NCBI GenBank assembly: GCA_025980435.1
Contig: JAICXK010000005.1
Location: forward strand, 1-51,588
Reading direction: 5' to 3'
DNA: 51,588 bases
Origin: Bryobacteraceae bacterium
GTDB taxonomy: Bacteria > Acidobacteriota > Terriglobia > Bryobacterales > Bryobacteraceae
The notes beneath the pieces are model-generated. The model did not search any database, was not told the origin of the DNA, and was given only the letters and a program-made list of their open reading frames with translations. The position numbers were made by a program, and so were the translations under genes. The stretch's first letter is position 1. Each line of letters begins with the position of its first letter. This document shows, one piece after another, positions 35,249-44,793 of this stretch.

Positions 35249-36706
35249 ATGCCCTTCGACGATTTGAGAGATTTCATTCGAGCGCTGGACAAGCAAGGCG
35301 AACTGAAGCGCATTTCGTTGGCGGTCGATCCGCATCTGGAAATCACTGAATTTGCCGACCGAGCGGTCAAACAAGCTGGACCTGCACTCTTGTTTGAGAA
35401 ACCCAAGGGTTCTACGGTTCCGCTTGCAATCAACCTCTTCGCCAGTATGCGGCGTATGGAAATTGCGCTCGGAGTCAATCATGTGGATCAGGTCGCCGAA
35501 CGAATTTCGGGCTTCCTTGAAATGCAGAAACCCGAGGGTTTGGTTGAGAAACTCAAGCTCCTCCCGAAACTCGGCGAGTTGAATGCCGCTTTCCCAAAGA
35601 CCGTATCGAGCGCGGTCTGTAAAGAGGTCATACGACGGACTGATTTTGCGCTCGATTACTTTCCCATTCTGCACTGCTGGCCCGGTGATGCCGGACGTTT
35701 CATCACGCTTCCCATGGTGTTCTCGCACGATCCTAAAACCGGGAAACGCAACTGCGGCATGTATCGCATGCAGGTCTTCGATGGCCAAACGACCGGTATG
35801 CACTGGCAGAAACACAAGCAAGGAGCCGATCACTATCGCCGTCTGGCCGCTGAAGGGAAGGAAACCAGAATGGCGGTAGCGGTCTCCATTGGGGCCGATC
35901 CCATTACCATGTTTTCGGCCGTTCTGCCGCTGCCTCCCAATATTGATGAGATGCTGTTTGCCGGGTTTCTTCGCGGCAAGCCAGTGGAAATGGTGAAATG
36001 CGAAACGTCCGATATCCTGGTTCCGGCAAACTCGGAAATTGTTCTGGAAGGCTACTTGAATCTCGGTGAACTTCGCCGCGAAGGTCCGTTTGGCGACCAC
36101 ACCGGTTTCTATTCGCTCGATGACGATTACCCTGTTTTCCACGTCGAGTGCATTACGCATCGCAAGAATCCTGTTTACGCGACGACCATTGTCGGGCCGC
36201 CACCCATGGAGGACTTTTATATGGGCAAGGCAATTGAGCGCATCTTTTTGCCCTTGATGCGGATGCAGTTGCCGGAAGTCCGCGATATCTGTATGCCCGC
36301 CGAGGGCATCTTTCACAATCTCGTTCTGATTTCCATACGCAAGTCTTATCCGGGCCACGCCCGCAAAGTCATGCACGCCATCTGGGGACTGGGCCAGGCG
36401 ATGTTCAGCAAGTGCATCGTTGTGGTGGACGAAGATGTGGACGTGCAAAACGTCGCTGAGGTCACCTGGAAAGCCCTCAACAACATCGACCCGCAGCGGG
36501 ACGTCGAATTCTCCCTTGGCCCCATCGATTCGCTCGACCACTCCAGCCGCTTGCCGAATTTTGGTTCGAAGATGGGCGTTGATGCGACGACAAAATGGCC
36601 TTCGGAAGGGTTCCAGCGCCGCTGGCCAAATGTGATTCAAATGTCTTCCGAAGTGGTTCAGCGAGTAGATGAACTGTGGAAGCGCGCGGGCCTGAGCCGC
36701 AAATAA
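35249..36706 (+). CDS. UbiD-family prenylated-FMN-dependent decarboxylase
   Basis: A 485-residue protein with the UbiD layout: MPFDDLRDFIRALDKQGELKRI at the start, GKRNCGMYRMQVFDGQTTGMHWQKHKQGADH, EGPFGDHTGFY (the catalytic Glu region), and the C-terminal KMGVDATTKWPSEGFQR. These enzymes remove carboxyl groups from aromatic or unsaturated acids using prenylated FMN. Since the window encodes mqnA and mqnC, it may be the futalosine-pathway decarboxylase (MqnL-like); this is inference. ATG 35249 is preferred because it matches the family N-terminus; ATGs at 35231 and 35237 are possible. The UbiX partner is not visible. Confidence 0.9.
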   Translation: MPFDDLRDFIRALDKQGELKRISLAVDPHLEITEFADRAVKQAGPALLFEKPKGSTVPLAINLFASMRRMEIALGVNHVDQVAERISGFLEMQKPEGLVEKLKLLPKLGELNAAFPKTVSSAVCKEVIRRTDFALDYFPILHCWPGDAGRFITLPMVFSHDPKTGKRNCGMYRMQVFDGQTTGMHWQKHKQGADHYRRLAAEGKETRMAVAVSIGADPITMFSAVLPLPPNIDEMLFAGFLRGKPVEMVKCETSDILVPANSEIVLEGYLNLGELRREGPFGDHTGFYSLDDDYPVFHVECITHRKNPVYATTIVGPPPMEDFYMGKAIERIFLPLMRMQLPEVRDICMPAEGIFHNLVLISIRKSYPGHARKVMHAIWGLGQAMFSKCIVVVDEDVDVQNVAEVTWKALNNIDPQRDVEFSLGPIDSLDHSSRLPNFGSKMGVDATTKWPSEGFQRRWPNVIQMSSEVVQRVDELWKRAGLSRK

Positions 36707-36710
36707 TTGA

Positions 36711-37247
36711 ATGGAGCGTGTTCCGTACCGTGCAACCGCTGTAGCCGGCGCCTATTCCAACCTGCGGCTGCCGGTCTCAATTCTGCTCGATAATGTTCGC
36801 AGCATGTATAATGTGGGCGCATTTTTTCGTGCTGCCGACGGAGCGGGAATCGAGCGCCTTCTGATCAGCGGCATCACCGCGCATCCCCCGAAGAGCGGCA
36901 TCACGAAAACTGCCTTGGGCGCCGAAACGCGCGTCGCCTGGGAAGCTGTTAGCGATCCGCTTGCCGCAATCGACCGCCTCCGTCTTCATGCGTATGAAAT
37001 CGCCGCTATCGAAACCAGTCTGCAGGGGGTCGATATTTTCGATTGGCGTCCGCGCTTTCCTGTGTGCGTTCTATTCGGTCACGAAGTCGATGGCCTTGCG
37101 CCCGAACTCCTGGCGGTTTGCGACACGCACGTGCGTATCCCCATGCTCGGACTAAAGCATTCGTTAAACGTTGCCAGCGCCGGAGCGGTAGTTATGTATG
37201 AGCTGCTGCGCAAATTCCGCGCTCTCCATCATTCGGTTTCTATTTGA
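36711..37247 (+). CDS. TrmH/SpoU-family RNA 2'-O-methyltransferase
   Basis: A 178-residue SPOUT methyltransferase with all three family motifs: [16 protein letters not shown] (motif 1), [12 protein letters not shown] (motif 2) and [24 protein letters not shown] (motif 3), the knot that binds S-adenosylmethionine. There is no N-terminal substrate domain. The target (tRNA or rRNA) cannot be told from sequence. It starts 4 bases after the UbiD-family stop, so is probably co-transcribed, and overlaps the end of zwf by 8 bases. Confidence 0.9.
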   Translation: MERVPYRATAVAGAYSNLRLPVSILLDNVRSMYNVGAFFRAADGAGIERLLISGITAHPPKSGITKTALGAETRVAWEAVSDPLAAIDRLRLHAYEIAAIETSLQGVDIFDWRPRFPVCVLFGHEVDGLAPELLAVCDTHVRIPMLGLKHSLNVASAGAVVMYELLRKFRALHHSVSI

Positions 37248-38769
37248 TGGCCCGCCAGGCTCGCCCATCGTGTTTGAGCAAGTCGTCCGCCTCTGCCGGA
37301 CCCTGGCTGCCCGCGTCGTAGTTCGGGAACTTCGGTTTTTCCGCAGCCCAATAGTCGAGAACGGGCTGAACCACTCGCCAGCCGGATTCGATATTGTCGG
37401 CGCGCTGAAACAACGTCGCATCCCCGATCATCACATCGTAGATCAGCGTTTCATATCCTGTGGCAGGCGCGGTCCCGAAGTAATCCTGATATTTGAAATC
37501 CATACGCACATCGCCGAGCCTCATGGTGGGGCCCGGAATTTTCGCGCCGAACTCGAACGAAATGCCTTCGTCCGGCTGTATGCGAAGCAGCAACCAGTTC
37601 GGGGCCGGCTTCTTTACCTGTGTATCGCGCAGCAGCGCGGCAGGGGTCTCTTTGAACTTGATTGCGATCTGCGTCTTCCGGATCGCCAGCCGCTTGCCGG
37701 TCCGGATATAAAAAGGCACGCCCGACCAGCGCCAGTTCTCAATTGCCAGCTTTAGCGCCACATAGGTTTCGATATTCGATTCCGGCGAAACATCCGGCTC
37801 CTGCCGGTATCCCGCCACTGCCTGGCCGTCCATCTCACCGGCGGCATATTGTCCCCGAACGGCATTACAAGGGACATCCTTCAAATGACAGACTCTGATC
37901 GCTTGTATCGCTTTCACTTTCTCCGAACGAACTGCGTCCGCGCTGAATGAGTTCGGCGCTTCCATGGCGGTCATTGCCACCAGTTGAAAAACATGATTCG
38001 GAACCATATCGCGCAGCGCTCCGGTCTTTTCATAGAATTTACCCCGCCGCTCCACCCCCACCGTCTCGGCAACCGTGATCTGGACGTGATCGATGCGGTC
38101 GCGATTCCAGACAGGCTCAAATAAGCCGTTGGCGAAGCGGAACATCATGATGTTCTGGACCGTTTCTTTGCCCAGGAAGTGATCGATGCGGTAGATCTGG
38201 CTTTCATTGAGAACGCTCAGAATCTGCTTATCCAGGACTTGAGCCGATCCAAGATCGCGGCCGAAGGGCTTCTCGATTACCACCCGCCGCCAATTCCCAT
38301 TGTTTTGCGCGGCCAGCCCGCTCTGTCCCAAGTGCTCTACCGTCGTGCCGAAGAATCGGTCCGCTATCGCCAGGTAGAAAACATAGTTGCCGTCTGATCC
38401 CTTCTTCCCATCGGTTTCGCTCAGCTTCGATTTGAGCTTTTCATAGCTGGCCGGATCGTTCAGATCGCCTTGCACATAGGACATGCGGCTGGTCAGCCAT
38501 TTCCAGACGTTCTGGTTTACCTGTTCATTCCGGCCATCTTCCTTGACGAAGGCCTGAATCATTTCCGCCAGCGAGGCCTCCCAATCTTCGTTCGTATGCG
38601 CCGCGAGATCGAAGCCGATAATTGCGAAATCCTTCGGCAGCAGGTTTGCGCAGGCCAGGTTATACAGCGCGGGAACAATCAGTCTCTTGGTCAGATCGCC
38701 AGCGGCCCCGAAAATGACCATGGCGCAAGGGCCGGCGGGTTTGGCGCCGCTCGCTCTGTCGTGTGGCAT
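37240..38769 (-). CDS. zwf: Glucose-6-phosphate 1-dehydrogenase
   Basis: A 509-residue NADP-linked enzyme that opens the oxidative pentose phosphate pathway. Motifs: [20 protein letters not shown] (coenzyme), VIEKPFGRD, the substrate site [13 protein letters not shown], and C-terminal [24 protein letters not shown]. The start has a [12 protein letters not shown] leader not needed for the fold; the ATG at 38769 is the first available. It lies 27 bases downstream of the DUF1275 gene on the same strand. Confidence 0.97.
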   Translation of the reverse strand: MPHDRASGAKPAGPCAMVIFGAAGDLTKRLIVPALYNLACANLLPKDFAIIGFDLAAHTNEDWEASLAEMIQAFVKEDGRNEQVNQNVWKWLTSRMSYVQGDLNDPASYEKLKSKLSETDGKKGSDGNYVFYLAIADRFFGTTVEHLGQSGLAAQNNGNWRRVVIEKPFGRDLGSAQVLDKQILSVLNESQIYRIDHFLGKETVQNIMMFRFANGLFEPVWNRDRIDHVQITVAETVGVERRGKFYEKTGALRDMVPNHVFQLVAMTAMEAPNSFSADAVRSEKVKAIQAIRVCHLKDVPCNAVRGQYAAGEMDGQAVAGYRQEPDVSPESNIETYVALKLAIENWRWSGVPFYIRTGKRLAIRKTQIAIKFKETPAALLRDTQVKKPAPNWLLLRIQPDEGISFEFGAKIPGPTMRLGDVRMDFKYQDYFGTAPATGYETLIYDVMIGDATLFQRADNIESGWRVVQPVLDYWAAEKPKFPNYDAGSQGPAEADDLLKHDGRAWRAIK

Positions 38770-38796
38770 AGGTTCTATTTTCGCCTGTGCCCTGGC

Positions 38797-39561
38797 TCAG
38801 TTCTGCGTCCCGCTCTGTTCCTGCTCTTCGCGAACAGCCAGCGGCCGGTTCAGATCCAAAGCGCTCACACCGGCCAGGCAAACAATCGGAACCAATAACG
38901 AACGGAAGCTGAAGGCGTGATCCCCGAACGCGCCGCAGCACGCGCCGATGATGTAGGCCAACCAGATCAGGCCCAGCCACACGCTCATGCGGAAGACTTT
39001 TTGCCGGCTCGAACTTCTGATTACGGAATGCAAGGGCTGCCCTTTCCGGCGGATTTGATCCCAAAACCAGTCGATATACTTGGCCGTATTTTCCGCGCAT
39101 TTCAGCAGTGTGCCTGTAACGAAACCGGTGTGTACCGTCAATGTGCTGAAGTGTGTCAGAGCAGCGTTCTGAATGCCCATTGCGACGGCTAACAGCCCTA
39201 CGTATGCCACCGAAAGCTCGGCCGCAGTTCCCTTGACGGGTCCCGATATCGCGCAAACGGGAACCAGGAGCCCGATCTCGATTAACAGCGCCGGAGTAGC
39301 GATGCGGCGAATTCGCTTTCGCGCTCCGTATGTGATCAGTAACCTGCAGAACAAAAGCCCGCCAAAATAGGTCACCACGGGCCAGATACGCTCAAGCAAT
39401 CCTGCCCACTCCCGGGAAACCGCGTGAATGCCAACCGCCACGCTGTTGCCGCTCATATTTGCCGTGTAAATGTGCCCCAGCGAGATGTAACCGACAGCAT
39501 CGACGAATCCCGCAATCCAGGTGAGAAAGACCGCTAGCAGGATCGGCGCTTTTCCGTGCAT
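38797..39561 (-). CDS. DUF1275 (YoaK-like) integral membrane protein
   Basis: A 254-residue protein with about six membrane helices. Family marks are WIAGFVDAVGYISLGHIYTANMSGNSV at the N-terminus and AMGIQNAALTHFSTLTVHTGFVTGTL in the middle. A non-membrane insertion (about residues 165-190, WDQIRRKGQPLHSVIRSSSRQK) separates the last helices. The biochemical role of the family is unknown; a transport function is often assumed. It probably shares a transcript with zwf. Confidence 0.88.
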   Translation of the reverse strand: MHGKAPILLAVFLTWIAGFVDAVGYISLGHIYTANMSGNSVAVGIHAVSREWAGLLERIWPVVTYFGGLLFCRLLITYGARKRIRRIATPALLIEIGLLVPVCAISGPVKGTAAELSVAYVGLLAVAMGIQNAALTHFSTLTVHTGFVTGTLLKCAENTAKYIDWFWDQIRRKGQPLHSVIRSSSRQKVFRMSVWLGLIWLAYIIGACCGAFGDHAFSFRSLLVPIVCLAGVSALDLNRPLAVREEQEQSGTQN

Positions 39562-39619
39562 CCAGTGAGATGACGCGGGATTCGTTCAAAAAACGACGAA
39601 CGTAGCGTCAAGAATACAC

Positions 39620-40036
39620 ATGAGCATCGGCGAACAACTCGCGTTCCTTTTCATTCTGGGCCTGCCCATTGCCTCGATAGCCTGGACGGTTACCCATGAG
39701 GAAGTCTTTCGCGAACCGCGCGAATGGTGCAAGCGGAGAAGCGAGCGGTGCAAGCGGCTGGTCCCGCGCAAATTCCTCTACGTGTTCACCTGCGAATACT
39801 GCTTCAGCCACTATGTGGTAATAATTTTCCTAATCATTACCCGGTTCAGGCTCTTATACGATGATTGGCGCGGCTACCTGATCGCCCTGTTCGCCCTGGT
39901 GTGGGTGGCAAACCTCTACATGAATATTTACGCGCGGGTGCGTCTGGATATTAAGAAAGAGCGGGTCGAGATCGAGAAGCAGGAAAAATCGATGGATGAG
40001 GAGCGGGTGAAGTCTTCTGGTACCCCTTACTCTTGA
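39620..40036 (+). CDS. Small membrane protein with a CxxC-type motif
   Basis: A 138-residue protein: N-terminal helix (about residues 7-25), a very basic loop (REWCKRRSERCKRLVPRKF), FTCEYCFSHY, then two more helices (about 68-82 and 87-105) and a charged C-terminal helix (RLDIKKERVEIEKQEKSMDEE). The CEYCFSHY element recalls DUF1360-like membrane proteins, but I am not certain. It is convergent with the trehalase gene and overlaps it by 10 bases. Confidence 0.75.
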   Translation: MSIGEQLAFLFILGLPIASIAWTVTHEEVFREPREWCKRRSERCKRLVPRKFLYVFTCEYCFSHYVVIIFLIITRFRLLYDDWRGYLIALFALVWVANLYMNIYARVRLDIKKERVEIEKQEKSMDEERVKSSGTPYS

Positions 40037-41649
40037 CCACCTGACTTGCTCAGAAGCTTCTGCTGGTCCGCCGGCGATAACTCGTCATATAAGTGAGTAA
40101 AAGCCGCGTTGGTCCATCCGAAACCCGCCTGGTTGGCGCTGTAGCCGAAATGGATCTGCGCCGCAACGTTCGATCCGCCATTCACAACGTCGTACTTCTC
40201 CACGATGTAACCCTGCCGGAGAAACTCCTTCCGCACCAGCGAAAGAAATTTCATGGAGATCCGTTCCGCATCCTCGTTATATCCATAGCGGCGTAGCCCG
40301 TCCACGGCGATCATCTGCAGAGGCGCCCAGCCAAATGGAGAGTCCCACTGGTTTCCACTGACGTATGTGCTGGTTTGCAGACCGCCCTTCTTCTCGAAGA
40401 GCGGCAGGTTCTTTTGGATTCTTGCCGCCTGTTCCTTACTCGCAAAGCCGGCCCACAACGGATAAAACGTGGTCAGAAACGGATAATTCCGCACCCGCTG
40501 GATCTGAAAATCGTAGTCGTAGTAGAGTCCGTCCTTGGCATCCCACATCAACCGGTTTATGCGCTCGGCGCGTCCTTGCGCGCGCTTCCGCCACGTTTTC
40601 GCTTCGGGGCTCCTGCCCAGAATGTCAAGGATATCGGCCGTCTGCGATTCCATGATGTAGAGCAGCGAGTTCAAGCATACAGGGTTGTAATGGATTACAT
40701 CCAGGTTGAAGGCTCCGAACCGGTTCGATGGATCGAAGCCCGATTCGCGCATCGACCGGTCGCCCTTGTAGAAAAGCGGCGTGAGCTGATCCGTCTTGCG
40801 GTTGTAGTACTGATCTACTTCATAGTCCGTAATCTTGTGCGTCCGAAAATACTGCTTCACCAGATCATAGTGAGTTAGTCCCTGCGCGTTGCGTTCGGAG
40901 GCCAATACTTCCGGAGCCGGTCCTTCGCCGAAATCCCAATAGCGCGAGAGCCGCGTATCTTCCGTCAGATGTGGTTTTGTAGTCCAAAATCTGTAATAGC
41001 TCTCAATGAGAGGCAGGGCATCGGCCAGCCACTTGCGGTCGTGCGTCTTGTTGTAAACGCCCAGCACCATCTCGGTCAGAAACGGCGGCTGCGAGCGGCC
41101 GAGATAGTAGGTCCTGTTTGCGTTCAGAATTTTTCCGTAGTTCTTCACTTCATACAGAAAGTTATCCGCCATGTCCGTGGCGAGTTCCAGTTCGTTATCG
41201 CGCAGCAATCCGACCTGAATAAAGTAGCTGTCCCAGCCGTACATCTCGTTGAATCTGCCTCCCGGCACAACATATGGTTTGGGCAAATACAACAGTCCTT
41301 GCTCTTGCAAATGCGACGTGTCTTCCGGCAATTGCCGGATATCGATCGTTTTGAATGCGGCTGCAGGAATTTCGCGCTCTAACGCGGCGCTGATCTTTAC
41401 GACGTTTTCGCTGCGCGGCACAAATACGGGCCAGCGGCCATCGGGTCCGGGATGGAACTTCGGATCGACGGCGGCCTTCGGCAGATCCTTATTCGAGCGA
41501 GTCAGCGTCGTCCAGGTCTGCTTGATGTACGCCAGAATGTCTGTCGAGTTTGTGTGCGGAGAGGGCTTCTGCGCGTACAAAGCGGCCCCGGCAAGGGCGA
41601 GAGCGACAATCGCCAGAGTGGCTGAAACGGATCTGCGAAGAGATTTCAT
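40027..41649 (-). CDS. treA: Exported trehalase, glycoside hydrolase family 37
   Basis: A 540-residue enzyme splitting trehalose into two glucoses. It has an N-terminal export signal (RRSVSATLAIVALALAGAALYA) and the two GH37 signatures: PGGRFNEMYGWDSYF and QWDSPFGWAPLQ. The acid-catalyst region RESGFDPSNRFG is present. ATG 41649 is selected since GGAG sits 6 bases before it; a GTG five codons upstream is possible. The gene lies 16 bases after the glucosidase gene on the same strand, so the two exported enzymes are probably made together to release glucose outside the cytoplasm. Confidence 0.95.
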   Translation of the reverse strand: MKSLRRSVSATLAIVALALAGAALYAQKPSPHTNSTDILAYIKQTWTTLTRSNKDLPKAAVDPKFHPGPDGRWPVFVPRSENVVKISAALEREIPAAAFKTIDIRQLPEDTSHLQEQGLLYLPKPYVVPGGRFNEMYGWDSYFIQVGLLRDNELELATDMADNFLYEVKNYGKILNANRTYYLGRSQPPFLTEMVLGVYNKTHDRKWLADALPLIESYYRFWTTKPHLTEDTRLSRYWDFGEGPAPEVLASERNAQGLTHYDLVKQYFRTHKITDYEVDQYYNRKTDQLTPLFYKGDRSMRESGFDPSNRFGAFNLDVIHYNPVCLNSLLYIMESQTADILDILGRSPEAKTWRKRAQGRAERINRLMWDAKDGLYYDYDFQIQRVRNYPFLTTFYPLWAGFASKEQAARIQKNLPLFEKKGGLQTSTYVSGNQWDSPFGWAPLQMIAVDGLRRYGYNEDAERISMKFLSLVRKEFLRQGYIVEKYDVVNGGSNVAAQIHFGYSANQAGFGWTNAAFTHLYDELSPADQQKLLSKSGGQE

Positions 41650-41665
41650 TTCTTTCTCCGGCACT

Positions 41666-44116
41666 CTACCAAACGAAATCGACCGCCAATTGCTGGTAGC
41701 CTTGACCGGGCGGAAACTGCATATGCAAGCGACCGCTCCGTATCTGCGCGCCGGTCACTTTGGGATTGCTCCGGTTCACCCGGATCGGCAGATCGTAGGA
41801 CGATCCGGCTTGCGCGGCGAAGGTAAAAGTCGCGTGAGCACCCCCGGCACGCTCATCGAGTACCTTCAACTGATGCGTCTTATCCCCTTGCCCGGGCAAA
41901 ACGGCTGGAATTCCTATCTCTACTGGCGGAACTCGGATCTCGATGATCTGCACGCAGGATTTCGGGTTCTCTTCCGCAGCCGCGAGGCAAATACGCGAAT
42001 TCGATTTTGCCGAGACGCGCCATTCGCCCGGTCGGCGCTGGTATGCGAGATCGACGCTTGCCTCTCCAATCTGCACGTGTTTTAGAGCCGCCTTGTCCCA
42101 ATCGGCCGGAAGATGCGGTGTCACGCGAAGCGTCTTATTCTGCGCATCCCAGTCCAAGCCGAATAATCCGCGCAGCAGCGGCGTTACGATCATCGCCGAA
42201 GACCACATCTGGTGCGAACTGCTGCGTCCCAGCGGCTGATAAAACTCACCCGAAAGCAGCTCTGTTACCGATCCCAAATCCTGCGCCCAGGTCAGATCGA
42301 GGTTCTGCATCATGTGCGCATAGCCTGACAGCGGACGGCCGGCGCGATACTCGGCAAGCGAAGCCCAACCCGTGAACAACGGCCAGACCGATCCCTGGTG
42401 ATAGCTGATCGGGTCATAAAAGCTGGTGCGATTGCTGAGGTCGCGCGTGCCCCAGTCAGTTGAGAACTCGTCAGAAGCCCAGCGTGTGAGCATCGCTCCC
42501 GCCTGCTTCAGGCCGAATGTTCCGTCCCACCACGCCACAGACGGATATATAGTGGCTGTGTGATCCACTGAGCCGTCTGCATTGCGGCTGAATGCATAGA
42601 ACTTTTGCGCGGACTCGTAGTATTCGGATTCAATCCTCGCTCCGATATCCGCGGCCTTCTGCTGGGCTTTCACGGCCAGTTTGGAGTCATCCATCAAGGA
42701 CGCCAGGCGTGACATAGCGTGATTCGATTGCTCATCCAGCGATGCCAGGTAGATTTCCTCTTCCGGCATCGTCGGCGGCCAAGATTCTACCCAGCCGGTT
42801 CCCTCTTTGTTGTTGTAGATCCCGTCATTCCCCTCATGCGCGCGCGTGAATTCGTAGGCTTTCCGGACGGCTTCCCAGTTCGTTTTTAAGTAATCCATGT
42901 CGCCGCTGCTCTTCACGTAATCGTTCATTGCCATGACAAGCAGCGGTGTGGAATCAGCCGAGGCGTAGAAGTATGGTGTCGTCTTCCAGTCCAATGCGTC
43001 GGCGGATTGAGAATACTCGTGCATGATCTTGCCATCGGCCCGCTGGCGACGGATCAGAAAATCAAGCGCTCTCCGGGTCAACCCGAAGTCGCCGTAGCTG
43101 TTGATTGCGTATGTCGTCCAAAGCGTGTCGCGTCCGAAAAACCACGCATATCCTGGCCGCGCGGAATCTGCCGATTCGTAGTACCCCGCGACCAGACCGG
43201 TCTCATCGTGATATTTCACCTGCATCTGGTCGATCGTGATCTCTGCCCATTTCAGGGCCGTGTCGATCCGTGCATCAGGTGTTTCAGCCGTCATGCGCTT
43301 GTCGAAAAAATGTGAGTAGTAACCCAGGGTCTGCGAATAGAGCTGAGGGATCGAAGATTCTATGTCAGCCGCCTGATCGTATGGCTGGCTACTGCCCTCC
43401 AATGCCATGACCAGCGGATACACCATTCCGTGATCGCGCTTCGGATCATAGGAAAGCTTCAATTGGAGCGGGAAAGTTTGCGGATGTTCCTGGTACGGCA
43501 CAAGTATTCCGGGCCGCGTACGGGGCATCGCAACGATCGCGGAAAAATGCGGATTGTCGGTATGCAAAACATATACGCCGCTGCTGCCATGAGCGATCCA
43601 TTCCCCATTCGGACGGCCGTAATTGGGCGCAGGCCACATGCGCAGCATCTCCGGCGTGAACGAAAAGGTAATCTCAATCGGTCTCGCGGATTCGATTTCA
43701 AAATACGCCGCGATTCCTGTCGCGGGCTTCTCCTCGCCTCTGGCTGCAAACATGTGCTGGCGGATTGTAAATGCCGCGTGCGAGTAAGTGATAATTGTCT
43801 CGGCCGGTGTGACTTTAATCTCTGCCGCTAGAGCATTCACATCAATTGGAACTGGATAATTCGCCAGTTCTGCGTCAATTCGAAAATGGCTCAGGATTTT
43901 CACGGGCCACAGCCACGCTTCAAACGTTCCATCCTGCCTGCCGAAGAGCGCCCCATGTTCGCCCGCTACCGTCCATGGTTCTCGCGGAGCGCACTGCGAA
44001 AGCAGCTCAAGAGACTTCGTCAGCCGCGAGAAGCTTACCAATGGCTCGAGACTCGCCGCGGATGCTGCGCTTATCGCTAATACGAACAGAAGTGCGCATC
44101 GTTTTTTCATCTTCAT
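41666..44116 (-). CDS. Exported (alpha/alpha)6-barrel glucosidase, amylo-alpha-1,6-glucosidase-like
   Basis: An 816-residue protein from ATG 44116, with a signal peptide (KKRCALLFVLAISAASAASL). The N-terminal half is a beta-sandwich region (about 40-290). The C-terminal half is an (alpha/alpha)6 barrel with GYAWFFGRDTLWTTYAI, LIRRQRADGKIMHEYSQ, YASADSTPLLVMAM, GWVESWPPTMPEEE and SYHQGSVWPLFTGWASLAEY, typical of bacterial debranching-type glucosidases. A short C-terminal beta domain follows. The open frame extends to 44191, but that piece is arginine-rich and would precede the signal peptide. It is co-oriented with and 16 bases upstream of trehalase. The exact linkage cleaved is not certain. 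Confidence 0.88.
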   Translation of the reverse strand: MKMKKRCALLFVLAISAASAASLEPLVSFSRLTKSLELLSQCAPREPWTVAGEHGALFGRQDGTFEAWLWPVKILSHFRIDAELANYPVPIDVNALAAEIKVTPAETIITYSHAAFTIRQHMFAARGEEKPATGIAAYFEIESARPIEITFSFTPEMLRMWPAPNYGRPNGEWIAHGSSGVYVLHTDNPHFSAIVAMPRTRPGILVPYQEHPQTFPLQLKLSYDPKRDHGMVYPLVMALEGSSQPYDQAADIESSIPQLYSQTLGYYSHFFDKRMTAETPDARIDTALKWAEITIDQMQVKYHDETGLVAGYYESADSARPGYAWFFGRDTLWTTYAINSYGDFGLTRRALDFLIRRQRADGKIMHEYSQSADALDWKTTPYFYASADSTPLLVMAMNDYVKSSGDMDYLKTNWEAVRKAYEFTRAHEGNDGIYNNKEGTGWVESWPPTMPEEEIYLASLDEQSNHAMSRLASLMDDSKLAVKAQQKAADIGARIESEYYESAQKFYAFSRNADGSVDHTATIYPSVAWWDGTFGLKQAGAMLTRWASDEFSTDWGTRDLSNRTSFYDPISYHQGSVWPLFTGWASLAEYRAGRPLSGYAHMMQNLDLTWAQDLGSVTELLSGEFYQPLGRSSSHQMWSSAMIVTPLLRGLFGLDWDAQNKTLRVTPHLPADWDKAALKHVQIGEASVDLAYQRRPGEWRVSAKSNSRICLAAAEENPKSCVQIIEIRVPPVEIGIPAVLPGQGDKTHQLKVLDERAGGAHATFTFAAQAGSSYDLPIRVNRSNPKVTGAQIRSGRLHMQFPPGQGYQQLAVDFVW

Positions 44117-44212
44117 AGTTGATATCTCATTGCAGCCATGCTTGTAAACAGGACAATTCGGCCTTACAAAACGCCTCAAAAAGCGTCTCACAAGTAGGAG
44201 GTTTAAGTAGCC

Positions 44213-44668
44213 ATGACACCACAGGAACCAATCAACACCACGACGGGCATGAACGCTCCGACGGGCAACGCGGGTATCGGTGATACCGGCGCGAGACTCG
44301 GCGGAATTCGAGCTGCCAGCGTAATCTGCCTGCTGGCGGGCATTTGGCTATTCGTGTCGCCTTGGGTGTATGGCGCGTATACAAGCGGGAATGCTTGGAA
44401 TTCCTGGATTGTCGGCGCGGCCATTTTCCTGTTAGCCTGCGTTCGCGTTTCGCGGCCGGCTTATTCGACTGCTATCAGTTGGGTGAACCTGGTCCTTGGC
44501 ATTTGGGTGTTCTTCTCACCCTGGATCTATGGATACGCAGCAGTCAACACCGGCCGGTTCATTAACAGCTTGTGTGTTGGCGTAATCGTTTTCGTTTTTG
44601 CCCTGACAAGCGGTATTGCTGCTTCTAAAGTGACACGCATGCCGGGCACCCCGCATTTAGCGCACTAA
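44213..44668 (+). CDS. SPW-repeat membrane protein
   Basis: A 151-residue protein with a Thr/Gly-rich N-terminus (about 28 residues) and four hydrophobic helices. Two of them carry the repeat motif of the SPW family (WLFVSPWVYG near residues 46-55 and WVFFSPWIYG near 97-106). An AGGAGG ribosome site lies just upstream of the ATG. The role of SPW proteins is unknown. It is divergent from the glucosidase gene and precedes the HPS-like operon, from which it is separated by 125 bases with hairpins. Confidence 0.85.
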   Translation: MTPQEPINTTTGMNAPTGNAGIGDTGARLGGIRAASVICLLAGIWLFVSPWVYGAYTSGNAWNSWIVGAAIFLLACVRVSRPAYSTAISWVNLVLGIWVFFSPWIYGYAAVNTGRFINSLCVGVIVFVFALTSGIAASKVTRMPGTPHLAH

Positions 44669-44773
44669 GCGACTTAGGGTTTGGGATGGGGCTTCTTTTC
44701 GGAGCCGCTCGCGTGAGCAGACGGAGGCGCCCCGTTCCGGATCCTGCCAAAGGATTCCTCCCGCCATGGTAAA

Positions 44774-44793
44774 CCTGAGGTCGATACCTCAGG
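44774..44793 (+). promoter_or_regulatory. Perfect inverted repeat directly abutting the start codon of the HPS-like gene
   Basis: Arms CCTGAGGT (44774-44781) and ACCTCAGG (44786-44793) around CGAT are perfect 8-bp complements, and the ATG begins at the very next base. As RNA the hairpin would bury every ribosome-site candidate (TGAGG, TCAGG), so it could control translation. As DNA it has the size and symmetry of a GntR/LacI-type operator. No regulator gene adjoins the operon. Confidence 0.65.

Noticed and set aside
35216-36640. Antisense open frame of 474 codons over the UbiD-family gene
   Set aside because: The plus-strand product matches a known family end to end; the antisense product shows no motif.
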